Shown here: positions 16,491-23,986 of the stretch, piece after piece
Numbering within the stretch: the stretch's first letter is position 1
How the letters are laid out: every line of letters begins with the position of its first letter
Source of the DNA: SVEL01 sp045126475
Lineage (GTDB): Bacteria > Bacillota > Clostridia > Lachnospirales > Lachnospiraceae
DNA length: 26,850 nucleotides
Assembly: GCA_045126475.1 (NCBI GenBank)
Contig: JBGVOL010000029.1
Location: 1-26,850, forward strand
Direction of reading: 5' to 3'
Program-made: the position numbers and the translations under genes
The notes under the pieces: generated by a model
Databases searched by the model: none
Told to the model about the DNA's origin: nothing
What the model saw: only the letters and a program-made list of their open reading frames with translations

Positions 16491-17085
16491 TATCCATTAC
16501 CTCCTTTATCACTATCTCAAAAGTTTCTTGCATCTCTTGAAGCGTAATAAGTCTTGCTTCATAATCATTATATCCCTGATTTAGTTTCTTGGCAACTAAC
16601 AAATTATAGTAATTCTCATTAAGTTCCTCATCTGCCGCATAAAGAAAAACCTTTCCATCATGACAAATTACTAAGCCCATGTTATATCCATTTTCGAAAT
16701 TTGCATTAAAATCTGGAATACTAGGTGGAAAACTGCTTGGATGTGTATGAATCGTTAATAGCCTTTTCTCAGGATCATTTTTATACTCTGCAACAATCCT
16801 TTTAGTTTTATCAGAATAGACAATTTCTTTAACCGTCTTTGCATTCAACTCTTCAGCAACTACTGTCAGCGTATCGAGATCAATCCAATACATATCTTCG
16901 TACTCAGTTCCTGATCTATGCTCTAACATCTTTTTTGCTAATTGATAGACCAGGCGATTTAATTCTCTCGAATCAGATAATGAGTCAAATTTCTTCCTGT
17001 ACTCTCCACCGTTAATATATCCATTATTAATTTGTGTGTATTTATTACGTCCTGCACGTTGGAATTCTACTTCATTCTTTGTCAT
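16471..17085 (-). CDS. JAB/MPN (JAMM) metallo-isopeptidase-like protein
   Basis: This 204-aa protein carries a JAMM-type zinc motif near its centre, LLTIHTHPSSFPPSIPDFN: H113-x-H115, S122 and D125. The upstream catalytic Glu is likely in the segment VAEEL (E79/E80). The spacing between the second His and Ser is six residues, one shorter than in eukaryotic Rpn11-type JAMM, but I recall the same spacing from phage-type JAB proteins. The following strands (YNMGLVICHDGKVFLYAADEEL) fit the MPN fold. The N-terminal 60 residues are unassigned and resemble phage or mobile-element leader regions. The ribosome site AGGAAG precedes the ATG. It is transcribed divergently from an XRE regulator, with interlocked promoters. 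Likely activity: proteolysis of a specific protein or peptide linkage; the substrate is unknown. Confidence 0.75.
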   Translation of the reverse strand: MTKNEVEFQRAGRNKYTQINNGYINGGEYRKKFDSLSDSRELNRLVYQLAKKMLEHRSGTEYEDMYWIDLDTLTVVAEELNAKTVKEIVYSDKTKRIVAEYKNDPEKRLLTIHTHPSSFPPSIPDFNANFENGYNMGLVICHDGKVFLYAADEELNENYYNLLVAKKLNQGYNDYEARLITLQEMQETFEIVIKEVMDNDGNGK

Positions 17086-17179
17086 ATGTACTTCCTATTT
17101 TTTCGTTTTGTGCTACATTAGAGTTTTCATAAGAAATCATGATTGACAAACCCCTCTTTCATGAATAACACTAAAACTT

Positions 17180-17208
17180 TTGTGTTTAACCTCATCGTAT
17201 GGTATAAT
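17180..17208 (+). promoter_or_regulatory. Sigma-A promoter for the XRE regulator
   Basis: TTGTGT (17180-17185), a 17-base spacer and a perfect TATAAT (17203-17208) read rightward. Transcription would start near 17215, inside the left arm of the inverted repeat, leaving a leader of about 60 bases with AAAGGAGAG before the XRE ATG. Confidence 0.7.
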
Positions 17209-17247
17209 AACCAATGGATAACTATATTGTATATTATCCATTGGTTA
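17208..17247. promoter_or_regulatory. Perfect 14-bp-arm inverted repeat (operator candidate)
   Basis: The arms TAACCAATGGATAA (17208-17221) and its exact complement (17234-17247) are separated by 12 bases. The centre-to-centre spacing is 26 bases, about 2.5 helical turns. The left arm covers both predicted transcription starts. The right arm lies in the spacer of the leftward promoter. It is most likely the binding site of the adjacent XRE regulator. Confidence 0.75.
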
Positions 17248-17254
17248 CTGTCAA
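17226..17254 (-). promoter_or_regulatory. Sigma-A promoter for the JAMM gene
   Basis: On the minus strand TTGACA (17249-17254) is separated by 17 bases from TACAAT (17226-17231). This is a near-consensus promoter firing leftward, with a start near 17219. It faces the XRE promoter, so the two polymerase footprints overlap almost completely. Confidence 0.72.
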
Positions 17255-17274
17255 TATAAAGGAGAGATTTTGTT

Positions 17275-17640
17275 ATGTCTGAACAACTTATTCCAGAAAG
17301 ATTAATAGCAGCACGCAAAAATATCGGAATCACAATGGCCGAAGCCTCAAGAAGACTCAACCTATCAAAAATCGGATATTGTAGGTATGAATATGGCGAA
17401 CGTGTGCCTTCACCACAAACAGTAGAAATTATTGCTCAGTGTTTTAACACCTCTACAGACTACCTCGTTGGATTATCAGATGATCCATCTCCAAACCGAA
17501 TTGTCATTGAAAAAGAAAAACAACCATTTTTATTTGAATTAGTTGCTGCATGCCAAGGAGAAAATTCTGAAATAATCAATCGAGTACTCAGCTACTATAA
17601 CCAATTACAGACACATAAAAATGACACAACTTCAAAATAA
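17275..17640 (+). CDS. XRE-family transcriptional regulator
   Basis: This 121-aa protein has an N-terminal Cro/CI-type HTH: LIPERLIAARKNIGITMAEASRRLNLSKIGYCRYEYGERVPSPQTVEIIAQCFNTSTDYLVGLSDDP, residues about 4-67. It contains the usual Gx(S/T)xxxxA helix pair and the E-x-G-x-R-x-P turn. The C-terminal 50 residues are a likely oligomerisation region with no enzymatic motif. The ribosome site AAAGGAGAG lies before the ATG. A perfect inverted repeat overlaps its own promoter and that of the divergent JAMM gene, so autoregulation and control of the neighbour are likely. The pairing recalls phage and ICE repressor-protease modules (for example ImmR-ImmA), but the protease class here is different. 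Confidence 0.9.
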   Translation: MSEQLIPERLIAARKNIGITMAEASRRLNLSKIGYCRYEYGERVPSPQTVEIIAQCFNTSTDYLVGLSDDPSPNRIVIEKEKQPFLFELVAACQGENSEIINRVLSYYNQLQTHKNDTTSK

Positions 17641-17687
17641 AGTACCTACATCTACTACATTTACCATAATTTTGTCAACCACTTTTA

Positions 17688-18067
17688 TCAAAACTTCATC
17701 AATTCATCCGTAAGTCGAATAATTTCCGGTGCGATTCTTTCGCGTTCTTTCCGAGTCACTTTCTTGTAGACAGGGTATGCACAGCATACCAGAGCAATCC
17801 CTACAGTTCCAATAACAATACCTGTAATCATTGCCACAACACCCTGCAAACCAAGGATGCTTCCCAAATTCGTCATTACAAGGCTCATCCCGCTTCCCAA
17901 AATCAGTGCACCATTATACCAATTGAAATTGCAATAACAGAAGCTTTCTTAGTTACACCTGCATCCAACCTGCGTAATTGATCCATTTTATCTTCTTCCT
18001 GCGGTTCATACTTTTGACGTATTCTTTTCAGTTCCTCTTGTTCTTTAGTTGCATATGTTATTTTCAA
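17688..18067 (-). pseudogene. Small two-helix membrane protein, frameshifted
   Basis: Two frames together encode a protein of about 126 residues. The first part reads YATKEQEELKRIRQKYEPQEEDKMDQLRRLDAGVTKKASVIAISIGI. After loss of one base near 17911-17916 it continues as GALILGSGMSLVMTNLGSILGLQGVVAMITGIVIGTVGIALVCCAYPVYKKVTRKERERIAPEIIRLTDELMKF. The pieces join into a typical small Firmicutes protein with a charged helix, two transmembrane segments and a basic tail. I recall homologues annotated, doubtfully, as dihydropteridine reductase. No good ATG or ribosome site is seen; a TTG at 18067 is the best in-frame start. It is either a real one-base deletion or a sequencing error. Confidence 0.65.
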
Positions 18068-18097
18068 GTTAACGTGTCACTTTTTTCATTTTTTAAC

Positions 18098-18206
18098 TTT
18101 TATGCTAAGTTAAATCCATTTACCAAAGTCCCTGATGGTTCTAAGATCACCCGTTTCAAACAGTACTTTTTAGATGATTTACAGCTCGTATTCGATAACC
18201 TTTTTG
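18098..18206 (+). mobile_element. Fragment of a DDE transposase (IS1182-like)
   Basis: A plus-strand frame encodes FYAKLNPFTKVPDGSKITRFKQYFLDDLQLVFDNLFAKN. I recognise this as the N-terminal part of a DDE transposase widespread in Lachnospiraceae, where a similar P-F-x-K-V-P-(D/N)-G-S-K-I-T-R-F-K-Q segment precedes the catalytic domain. Only about 36 residues remain, without start, catalytic residues or visible terminal repeats. It lies between the frameshifted membrane protein and the end of the Fic gene, so an insertion followed by deletion probably shaped this junction. Family assignment is from memory. Confidence 0.5.
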
Positions 18207-19145
18207 CTAAAAATTTTTCCAACAATTCTTTTTCATGAAATCAGCAATAATCTCAATTGCTTCTCCCTCATAATAAGCAACCAAAAGTTTCTTAAACTCT
18301 GGTACATCTTTTTCCGGTATGACAATAAAGCCCATTCCATGCGCAATTAAATAATGATTTGCAAATATTACAGATGCCCTCTTATTACCATCCTTAAACA
18401 CCTGTGTTTTCATACAATACAGGCATAACTCTATTGCAATATCTACAGGTTCCTTTTTCTGTTTTCGAATCTCATCAATTCTCTCAATTACCACTGATTC
18501 AATCGGTAGTGGTGGCACATAACTTGTCCCACCTATTTTTATCGGTATTCCACGAATACGTCCTCCATCATAAAAGAAACCTTCATTTACCAGTTTCGCA
18601 ATATGGCACAGCATATGATAATTACTTTCACTTTGTATAACATCCCTATCCAAAATAAATTCCCAAGCATGTTTTAGGTTAAGGATTTTTTGTACATCTG
18701 TTGCAGAAACACCATTGACTTGTCCATTTTCAATAATATCTTCTGTCTGAGGAAATGAAGTAGCTACGCCTTCCAAAACTGCCTGATCGTAGATACTTGA
18801 TTTCATATTCGCTCTTGCAAAATCTAAATTCTGCAATACTCTGTCCGACAATTCTTTATCTTCATAACCAAGCGCAGTTAATTCTTTATTAATTTTGCGA
18901 ATGGCTTTGTTAATTTCTTTTGTCTCTTTTGCATTTTTTAATAATAATTGATATAGTTCATCTGAATATACATCGACATAAGTAGATGTTAGTTTTCCGG
19001 CAACTCTCTTACGTATATATAGATATTTTGAACCACTCTGCTCTTTTATTTCCGGATTTCCGTCATAGGGCATCAAATTAAGCCTTGATTGTAAATCAGC
19101 ACGTTGTTGTAATAATTCTTGAATTTCTGAATAATTAGCACTCAT
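18207..19145 (-). CDS. Fic/Doc-family protein with degenerate catalytic motif
   Basis: This 312-aa protein has a Fic core. An alpha-inh-like region is SSIYDQAVLEGVATSFPQTEDII (about residues 116-138). The flap is FYDGGRIRGIPIKIGGTSYVPPLP (about 191-214). The active-site loop is TQVFKDGNKRASVIFANHYLI (about 247-267). In the consensus HxFx(D/E)GN(G/K)R the catalytic His is replaced by Gln248, while F250, D252, G253, N254 and R256 remain. The N-terminal 90 residues (SGSKYLYIRKRVAGKLTSTYVDVYSDELY plus a charged helix) are a separate small domain. The ribosome site AGAGGT lies before the ATG. Canonical Fic enzymes AMPylate targets using the His as base, so this protein may have lost or changed that activity. 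The promoter carries four operator-like repeats. Confidence 0.88.
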   Translation of the reverse strand: MSANYSEIQELLQQRADLQSRLNLMPYDGNPEIKEQSGSKYLYIRKRVAGKLTSTYVDVYSDELYQLLLKNAKETKEINKAIRKINKELTALGYEDKELSDRVLQNLDFARANMKSSIYDQAVLEGVATSFPQTEDIIENGQVNGVSATDVQKILNLKHAWEFILDRDVIQSESNYHMLCHIAKLVNEGFFYDGGRIRGIPIKIGGTSYVPPLPIESVVIERIDEIRKQKKEPVDIAIELCLYCMKTQVFKDGNKRASVIFANHYLIAHGMGFIVIPEKDVPEFKKLLVAYYEGEAIEIIADFMKKNCWKNF

Positions 19146-19164
19146 AATTCTACCTCTTCTTTTT

Positions 19165-19260
19165 AGGGAACTTTTTTATTTATATTATAACCACAAGTTC
19201 CCTAATTATCAATATAATTGCAGGGAACTTTTTATTACTATATTAACAAAAAAGTTCCCT
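19165..19260. repeat. Four-copy AGGGAACTT operator array upstream of fic
   Basis: AGGGAACTT occurs at 19165-19173 and 19222-19230, and its exact complement at 19195-19203 and 19252-19260, alternating in orientation. Start-to-start distances are 30, 27 and 30 bases, close to integral helical turns. One site lies in the promoter spacer, one covers the predicted start and leader, and two lie upstream. Confidence 0.8.
19184..19212 (-). promoter_or_regulatory. Sigma-A promoter of the fic gene
   Basis: On the minus strand TTGATA (19207-19212), a 17-base spacer containing AGGGAACTT, and a perfect TATAAT (19184-19189) form a near-consensus promoter. The predicted start is near 19177, about 30 bases before the ATG. 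Binding at the repeats would be expected to block polymerase. Confidence 0.78.
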
Positions 19261-19345
19261 ATCTTTCTATATCAAAAAGATAATTTTCACGATAATTTTC
19301 ATCTGCAATTGTCTGCATCAGACTTGATTTACCGCATCTTCCTTA
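19259..19345 (-). pseudogene. P-loop ATPase scrap overlapping the GNAT 3' end
   Basis: In the +1 frame relative to the end of the GNAT gene the DNA encodes GRCGKSSLMQTIADENYRENYLFDIER. The R-C-G-K-S-S-L-M-Q-T-I-A-(D/E)-E segment matches the Walker A region of AAA_14/DUF4143-type ATPases (GxRRCGKSxLMQTI). Only about 27 residues survive, without start or downstream domain. It marks a recombination junction that replaced the natural GNAT C-terminus. Confidence 0.5.
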
Positions 19346-19731
19346 ACATCATCCGTTTGCACAAAACCAAGTTTCTTATATATCGGTGCTGCAAACAAAG
19401 ATGAATAGACAGTTATGGTTTCTGATGTATTTTCTGCAAGAACAGCATTCCACAAGCTTCTTCCAATCCCTTTACCATGATGCTCTCCATCGACAAAAAA
19501 TAATGCCACATGGCTTCCTTCATTTCTTGTGGCGATTATTCCTATGAGTTCATTGTCCTCAAATGCGCCATAAGCCTTTAACATATTAAGATATTCCTCA
19601 GAGTGAATAGCATCCCAAAATGCCTGTTTTCCGGACTCCGAATAGTTAACTGCCTCATACTTTAAAAACACATCCCATATCAAAGGAAGGGCATCATTCA
19701 GATTTTTTATGCTTAATTCTTTAATTTTCAT
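19318..19731 (-). CDS. GNAT-family N-acetyltransferase, C-terminus altered
   Basis: This protein of about 137 aa begins MKIKELSIKNLNDALPLIWDVFLKYEAVNYSESG. It carries motif A as VALFFVDGEHHGKGIGRSLWNAVLAE (H-H-G-K-G-I-G-R is the acetyl-CoA loop) and ends TITVYSSLFAAPIYKKLGFVQTDDVKEDAVNQV. Related proteins continue for about 15 more residues, ending in a beta strand that repeats the catalytic-domain edge. Here the tail switches to AVNQV at a point where the next frame encodes an ATPase fragment. I chose the start at 19731 because AAAAGGAGGG precedes it; an upstream ATG at 19752 lacks a ribosome site. The shortened tail may impair folding. Confidence 0.8.
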   Translation of the reverse strand: MKIKELSIKNLNDALPLIWDVFLKYEAVNYSESGKQAFWDAIHSEEYLNMLKAYGAFEDNELIGIIATRNEGSHVALFFVDGEHHGKGIGRSLWNAVLAENTSETITVYSSLFAAPIYKKLGFVQTDDVKEDAVNQV

Positions 19732-19826
19732 CAGTGAAACCCTCCTTTTCATAACCTCTGTATCTCTTATTGCATAGACCGTTTATCCAAAGGAATACAT
19801 CAGAATTGCCTTACGCAAATCACCTT

Positions 19827-22325
19827 TTACTCAATGGATTTTAATGACTCCGCCATGTCAATCCGGTCAATTTTTCTTCTCATAACCACATCGACAACCT
19901 TTAAGAATAAAAGTACGATGATAACACATAAAAGAAAGCTGACCGGCATGATTGCAACTTTAAATGCAACCATATCTACCTGTATCTGCTGCATGACAAA
20001 CTGGTGGAGCAGGACACCAAGCGGGAGGCCGATTACGATTCCCATCAGCGTCAGCACCAGATTTTCTCGGAATACATATGCACCCGTCTCCCGCGGATAA
20101 AATCCAAGCACTTTGATTGTTGCAACCTCTCTCTCTCGCTCTGTAATATTAATATTACTCAGGTTAAACAGTACAATAAATGCAAGTGCACCGGCACTTC
20201 CGATTACAAACCACACAACCGTGTCCATTACCTTCATCATATTTTCCACGCGCTCCTTCATCTCCGGAACAACCATGACATTCATTACCTGTTCAAGTTT
20301 ACGAAGCTTTGCACCGGCTGAAAATGCTTTCTCATCACTTTTTGTATTTACATACATGGTATTTGGCTTGAATTCCCCTCCAAAATAATCCGCATATGTC
20401 TCCGGTGTCATATAGGCATAATGCCAGACATAATTTTCATAGATTCCACCGATTGTAAGTGTGATTTCTTCCTCGCTACTATCTGTAAATGTAATCGTAT
20501 CCCCCACATGAACACCTGCGATTTCCGCAATCTTCCGGCTTAAGAATATCTCTCCGTATCCAGGATAAGAGCCATCCCCCTCCAGCAGTTCAAAATGCAT
20601 AAACCCATCCAGGGAACCCTCCTGTGCCGCAACAACATAGACGGTCTTGACTGCGTTTTCCGTATGATATTCTACCGCAGTACGATAAAGAGACACACAT
20701 TCGGTCATATCGTCACCTGACACATCTTTTACCTCATCCACATCCGCACCTGTAATGGTATCCGAAAATGTCAGTTCAATGTCATGGGTATCAATATCCC
20801 CATACTGGAATTCTGCCAGATTGACAACTGAATCCCGCACGCCAAGTCCTGTCAGTACAAGTGCCGTACACCCGGCGATTCCGACTAACATCATGAGCAT
20901 ACGCTTTTTAAAGCGAAATACATTTCGTGCCGTCACCTTGTGCAAAAACTTCATACGTTTCCATATAAAACCAATCTTTTCCAGCAATATACGTTTTCCG
21001 GCCGCCGGTGCCTTCGGACGAATCAGCTCTGCCGGCATACACCTAAGTTCATTTTTACATGCAAAATAAGTTGTTCCCATGGAACACACAAGGGATACAG
21101 CTATACTAATCAACAGCATCGGCAAGGAGAAATAAAACTTCAAGCCGTCCCCGAAATCATACAATATGCGATATGCACTCCAGATAACATACGGAAAAAT
21201 ATATGTACCTCCGAAAAATCCAACCACGCACCCAATCAGGGCGGATGAACCGGAATAAATCATATATTTGCTTATAATGGCGGCATTGCTGTATCCCAGT
21301 GCACGCAGTGTACCAATCTGTCCTCGCTCGTCATCTACCATTCTTGTCATAGTCGTTGAGCATACAAGTGCCGCAATGAGGAAGAAAAATATCGGAAAAA
21401 CCTTTGCCACACCATCAACAATATTTGTATCATTGTCGTAGCACATATAACCGGTATTTCCACTTCGGTCAAGTGCGTAAACCTCCGGTTCAGAAAGTGT
21501 AGGCAATTCAATATCTGCCACAAGTTCACTTCCAACTGCATTCTCATATTGCTTCTGTATTTCATTCTGCATATCTGTATACCGGTTATCAGCCGCCTGC
21601 TTTAATGCTGTTTCGATATCATCCCGGATTCCATCAATATAATCCTCGTATTCATCTGTATATATGCCGTAATCATCCTGGCAAAGTACATACATTTCCT
21701 TATAATAGTCAAAGCAGAAGCCCTCCGGCTGTATGTACATAAATGCACTGATACGGCCGTTTCCAAGTGACGTTGTTCCTCGTTCCATATTGATATATAC
21801 CGGTGAATTTACCATGCCTACAACAGTGTAGGAATCATACTTAAAACTATCCTTTACCTCATCGGAATTGCTGGCCGCAATATTAATCTGCTTTCCAATC
21901 ATGCTTTCATCAAACTGAAAAGCATCCAATACACACTCATCTGCAGTCTCCGGCATTCTTCCTGCACGAAGCTCCAATGTATTTACCTTTTCTGTCAGCG
22001 AATTGGCTTTTACCACTATCTCGGAACCATTTTCATCCATATAGATAAAATCCTCAAACACGGCTCCCTCGGCAGCTATGACATGTTCCTGCGCCTGCAT
22101 GGATGCAACTTCATCCTCATCAAATCCATAGGATGACAGCAATCGAAAATCATAAAACTTGTATTCCCTCAAATAAGAATCCGCAGTCTTAATCATTCCG
22201 GGCTTTGTAACCTTTAGCCCTGCAAAAAAACCGACTCCGAGGGCTATAATTGCCATAATCGCAAAGAAACGTCCCTTACTTTTACCAATTGTCCTTCGTA
22301 TATTCTTTTTATATGCCTTGTTCAT
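19827..22325 (-). CDS. ABC transporter permease, FtsX/MacB-like
   Basis: This 832-aa membrane protein has an N-terminal helix (KGRFFAIMAIIALGVGFFAGLKV, about residues 15-38) and a large extracytoplasmic domain (about 40-305). Three helices with FtsX-type sequence follow (FPIFFFLIAALVCSTTMTRMVDDERGQIGTLRALGYSNAAI, about 308-420). A fifth helix precedes a second extracytoplasmic domain (LMMLVGIAGCTALVLTGLGVRD, then about 500-690), and a second FtsX domain ends the protein. It pairs with the ATPase encoded immediately upstream (18 bases). This single-chain double-FtsX layout is common in Firmicutes exporters for peptides, lipids or envelope stress. It does not move substrate through a classical import channel and is more likely mechanotransmission or extrusion. 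The substrate is unknown. Confidence 0.92.
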   Translation of the reverse strand: MNKAYKKNIRRTIGKSKGRFFAIMAIIALGVGFFAGLKVTKPGMIKTADSYLREYKFYDFRLLSSYGFDEDEVASMQAQEHVIAAEGAVFEDFIYMDENGSEIVVKANSLTEKVNTLELRAGRMPETADECVLDAFQFDESMIGKQINIAASNSDEVKDSFKYDSYTVVGMVNSPVYINMERGTTSLGNGRISAFMYIQPEGFCFDYYKEMYVLCQDDYGIYTDEYEDYIDGIRDDIETALKQAADNRYTDMQNEIQKQYENAVGSELVADIELPTLSEPEVYALDRSGNTGYMCYDNDTNIVDGVAKVFPIFFFLIAALVCSTTMTRMVDDERGQIGTLRALGYSNAAIISKYMIYSGSSALIGCVVGFFGGTYIFPYVIWSAYRILYDFGDGLKFYFSLPMLLISIAVSLVCSMGTTYFACKNELRCMPAELIRPKAPAAGKRILLEKIGFIWKRMKFLHKVTARNVFRFKKRMLMMLVGIAGCTALVLTGLGVRDSVVNLAEFQYGDIDTHDIELTFSDTITGADVDEVKDVSGDDMTECVSLYRTAVEYHTENAVKTVYVVAAQEGSLDGFMHFELLEGDGSYPGYGEIFLSRKIAEIAGVHVGDTITFTDSSEEEITLTIGGIYENYVWHYAYMTPETYADYFGGEFKPNTMYVNTKSDEKAFSAGAKLRKLEQVMNVMVVPEMKERVENMMKVMDTVVWFVIGSAGALAFIVLFNLSNINITEREREVATIKVLGFYPRETGAYVFRENLVLTLMGIVIGLPLGVLLHQFVMQQIQVDMVAFKVAIMPVSFLLCVIIVLLFLKVVDVVMRRKIDRIDMAESLKSIE

Positions 22326-22343
22326 TGATTCCCACCTATACCA

Positions 22344-23048
22344 TTACCACTCAATTTCTTCAACAGGCACAACCTGTTCGTTAGACTTCACTGACGCAAT
22401 CTGTCCGTTTTTCACCTTAATTACGCGATCAGCCATGGCTGTAAGTGCGGAATTATGTGTGATGATAACAACCGTCATCTTCCGTGTACGACTGCAATCC
22501 TGAAGCAGCTTCAAAACTGCCTTTCCCGTTTCATAGTCAAGAGCACCTGTGGGCTCGTCACACAAAAGAAGCTTAGGATTTTTCGCCAGCGCACGGGCAA
22601 TGGAAACTCGTTGCTGTTCTCCTCCTGATAACTGGGCAGGAAAATTGTTTCTTCTCTCCTTTAATCCCACCTGTTCCAGCACAACCTCCGGGTCAAGGGG
22701 TTCCTTTGAAAGCTGTGACGCAATCTCGATATTCTCAATTGCCGTCAGATTCGGAATCAGATTGTAAAACTGAAATACGAATCCAATATCCTGCCTTCTG
22801 TATGCGGCAAGTTGTTTTTTATTGTATTTTGATACATCATTCCCGTCTAAAATGACTTCGCCCTCGGACAGCGTATCCATGCCTCCCAGTATATTGAGAA
22901 GCGTTGTCTTACCTGCTCCCGACTGCCCTACAATGACACAGATTTCGCCCTGTCCAATTTCAAAACTTACATCCTTCAAAGCCTCAACCTTCACATCACC
23001 GGTCTGATAGGTCTTGTATACATGTTTAAATTCCACATACCCACTCAT
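22344..23048 (-). CDS. ABC transporter ATP-binding protein (LolD/MacB type)
   Basis: This 234-aa ATPase has every nucleotide-binding motif: Walker A GQSGAGKTT (residues 41-49), Q-loop FQFYNLIPNLTAIENI (Q93), signature LSGGEQQRVSIARAL (140-154), Walker B LLLCDEPTGALD (160-171) and the H-loop ITHNS near residue 199. LPxLTAxEN plus the short length place it in the MJ0796/LolD/MacB group that drives FtsX-type permeases. A GGAGATAAG ribosome site precedes the ATG. A TATAAT box at 23073-23078 on the minus strand may be its promoter, but no good -35 accompanies it. It forms an operon with the permease. Confidence 0.95.
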   Translation of the reverse strand: MSGYVEFKHVYKTYQTGDVKVEALKDVSFEIGQGEICVIVGQSGAGKTTLLNILGGMDTLSEGEVILDGNDVSKYNKKQLAAYRRQDIGFVFQFYNLIPNLTAIENIEIASQLSKEPLDPEVVLEQVGLKERRNNFPAQLSGGEQQRVSIARALAKNPKLLLCDEPTGALDYETGKAVLKLLQDCSRTRKMTVVIITHNSALTAMADRVIKVKNGQIASVKSNEQVVPVEEIEW

Positions 23049-23173
23049 ATCTTATCTCCATTTCTATCTACAATTATATAACAGAATTTTCCATAGTCAT
23101 CGAAATATGACGTTTACTACCATCCATTTTATCATAAAAATCATCTATGTAAATCAGAGCTTTATAAATATTA

Positions 23174-23986
23174 TCATTCAAAAAGTAAATTGGTGCCGGA
23201 TAGTGTATCCATCTGCTTAATCGCCAAACTTCTAAGCAATATAAGTCTTTCTGATTGAGATTTCCCCTGCTCAATTAAAATAGCATTATAACTCTCCATA
23301 TTTGCCAACACCAATAACTGATTTAAATTTGCATCGTCACGCACATTACCCTTTTTGCTTGGATTGTTATTTTTCCATTGCTTTGCAGTTTGTCCAAATA
23401 AAGCAACATTTAAAAGATCTGCCTCACTGGCATATGTATAGGCAATCTGTTCAGGAGTTAGTTCTGGTGGAATCAAATTTTCTTTCACTGCATCCGTGTG
23501 AATACGGTAGCTCACCTTTGATAAAGCTCTGTTCAAGTTCCAATCCAATGAAAGTCTACTGTTCTCATCATTCTTAAGTCTTTTATAATCTTTGATAATA
23601 TATAGTTTAAATTCTGCTGAAACCCAGGACGCAAATTCAAATGCAATATCTGAATGAGCATAAGTACCACCATATCTTCCTGCTTTTGATATCATACCAA
23701 TTGCGCCAACACCCTCTATCCATTTTTGAGGCGACATCGTAAATGCATTCAATCCTGCTTGACTTCTAAACAGGTCGAATTCGACCTGTTTAAAATCTGG
23801 ATTATGTAATCTTTCCCACAAGCCTAAAAATTCCAACGTTTCACGACTTCTTAACCAATTTTTAATGACATCATGGGGTGTATCACTTCTGTATCTTGCA
23901 ATATCTGTTAATGAAATAAATTCATTCTCGAAGTCGCTCGTGTATATGCTAATATCATATCCATTCGCATGAATTGTCTCTTTTCT
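23174..23986 (-). pseudogene. KilA-N domain protein lacking a normal start
   Basis: The open frame runs from just after TGA-TAG stops at 23987-23992 to 23174, 270 codons, and contains no ATG near its beginning. It reads RKETIHANGYDISIYTSDFENEFISLTDIARYRSDTPHDVIKNWLRSRETLEFLGLWERL, a clear KilA-N (phage DNA-binding) domain. A conserved C-terminal region follows (SPQKWIEGVGAIGMISKAGRYGGTYAHSDIAFEFASWVSAEFKLYI through ERLILLRSLAIKQMDTLSGTNLLFE). The family normally opens with a Met just before the KETIxANG segment; here that position is occupied by the end of the upstream 98-aa gene. Translation could start only from a rare codon (TTG at 23836 would delete the domain). I consider it a deletion-made pseudogene. 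Confidence 0.7.
23767..23792. repeat. 26-bp perfect palindrome inside the KilA-N ORF
   Basis: The palindrome is centred between 23779 and 23780, with half-site TAAACAGGTCGAA and its exact complement. It falls in codons for FKQVEFDLF. A 13-base perfect arm with no loop is unlikely by chance in a window of this size. It could form a cruciform or be an autoregulatory binding site. Confidence 0.75.

Noticed and set aside
23074..23274. 66-aa minus-strand ORF after KilA-N
   Set aside because: It overlaps the conserved KilA-N C-terminus in another frame and lacks a ribosome site.
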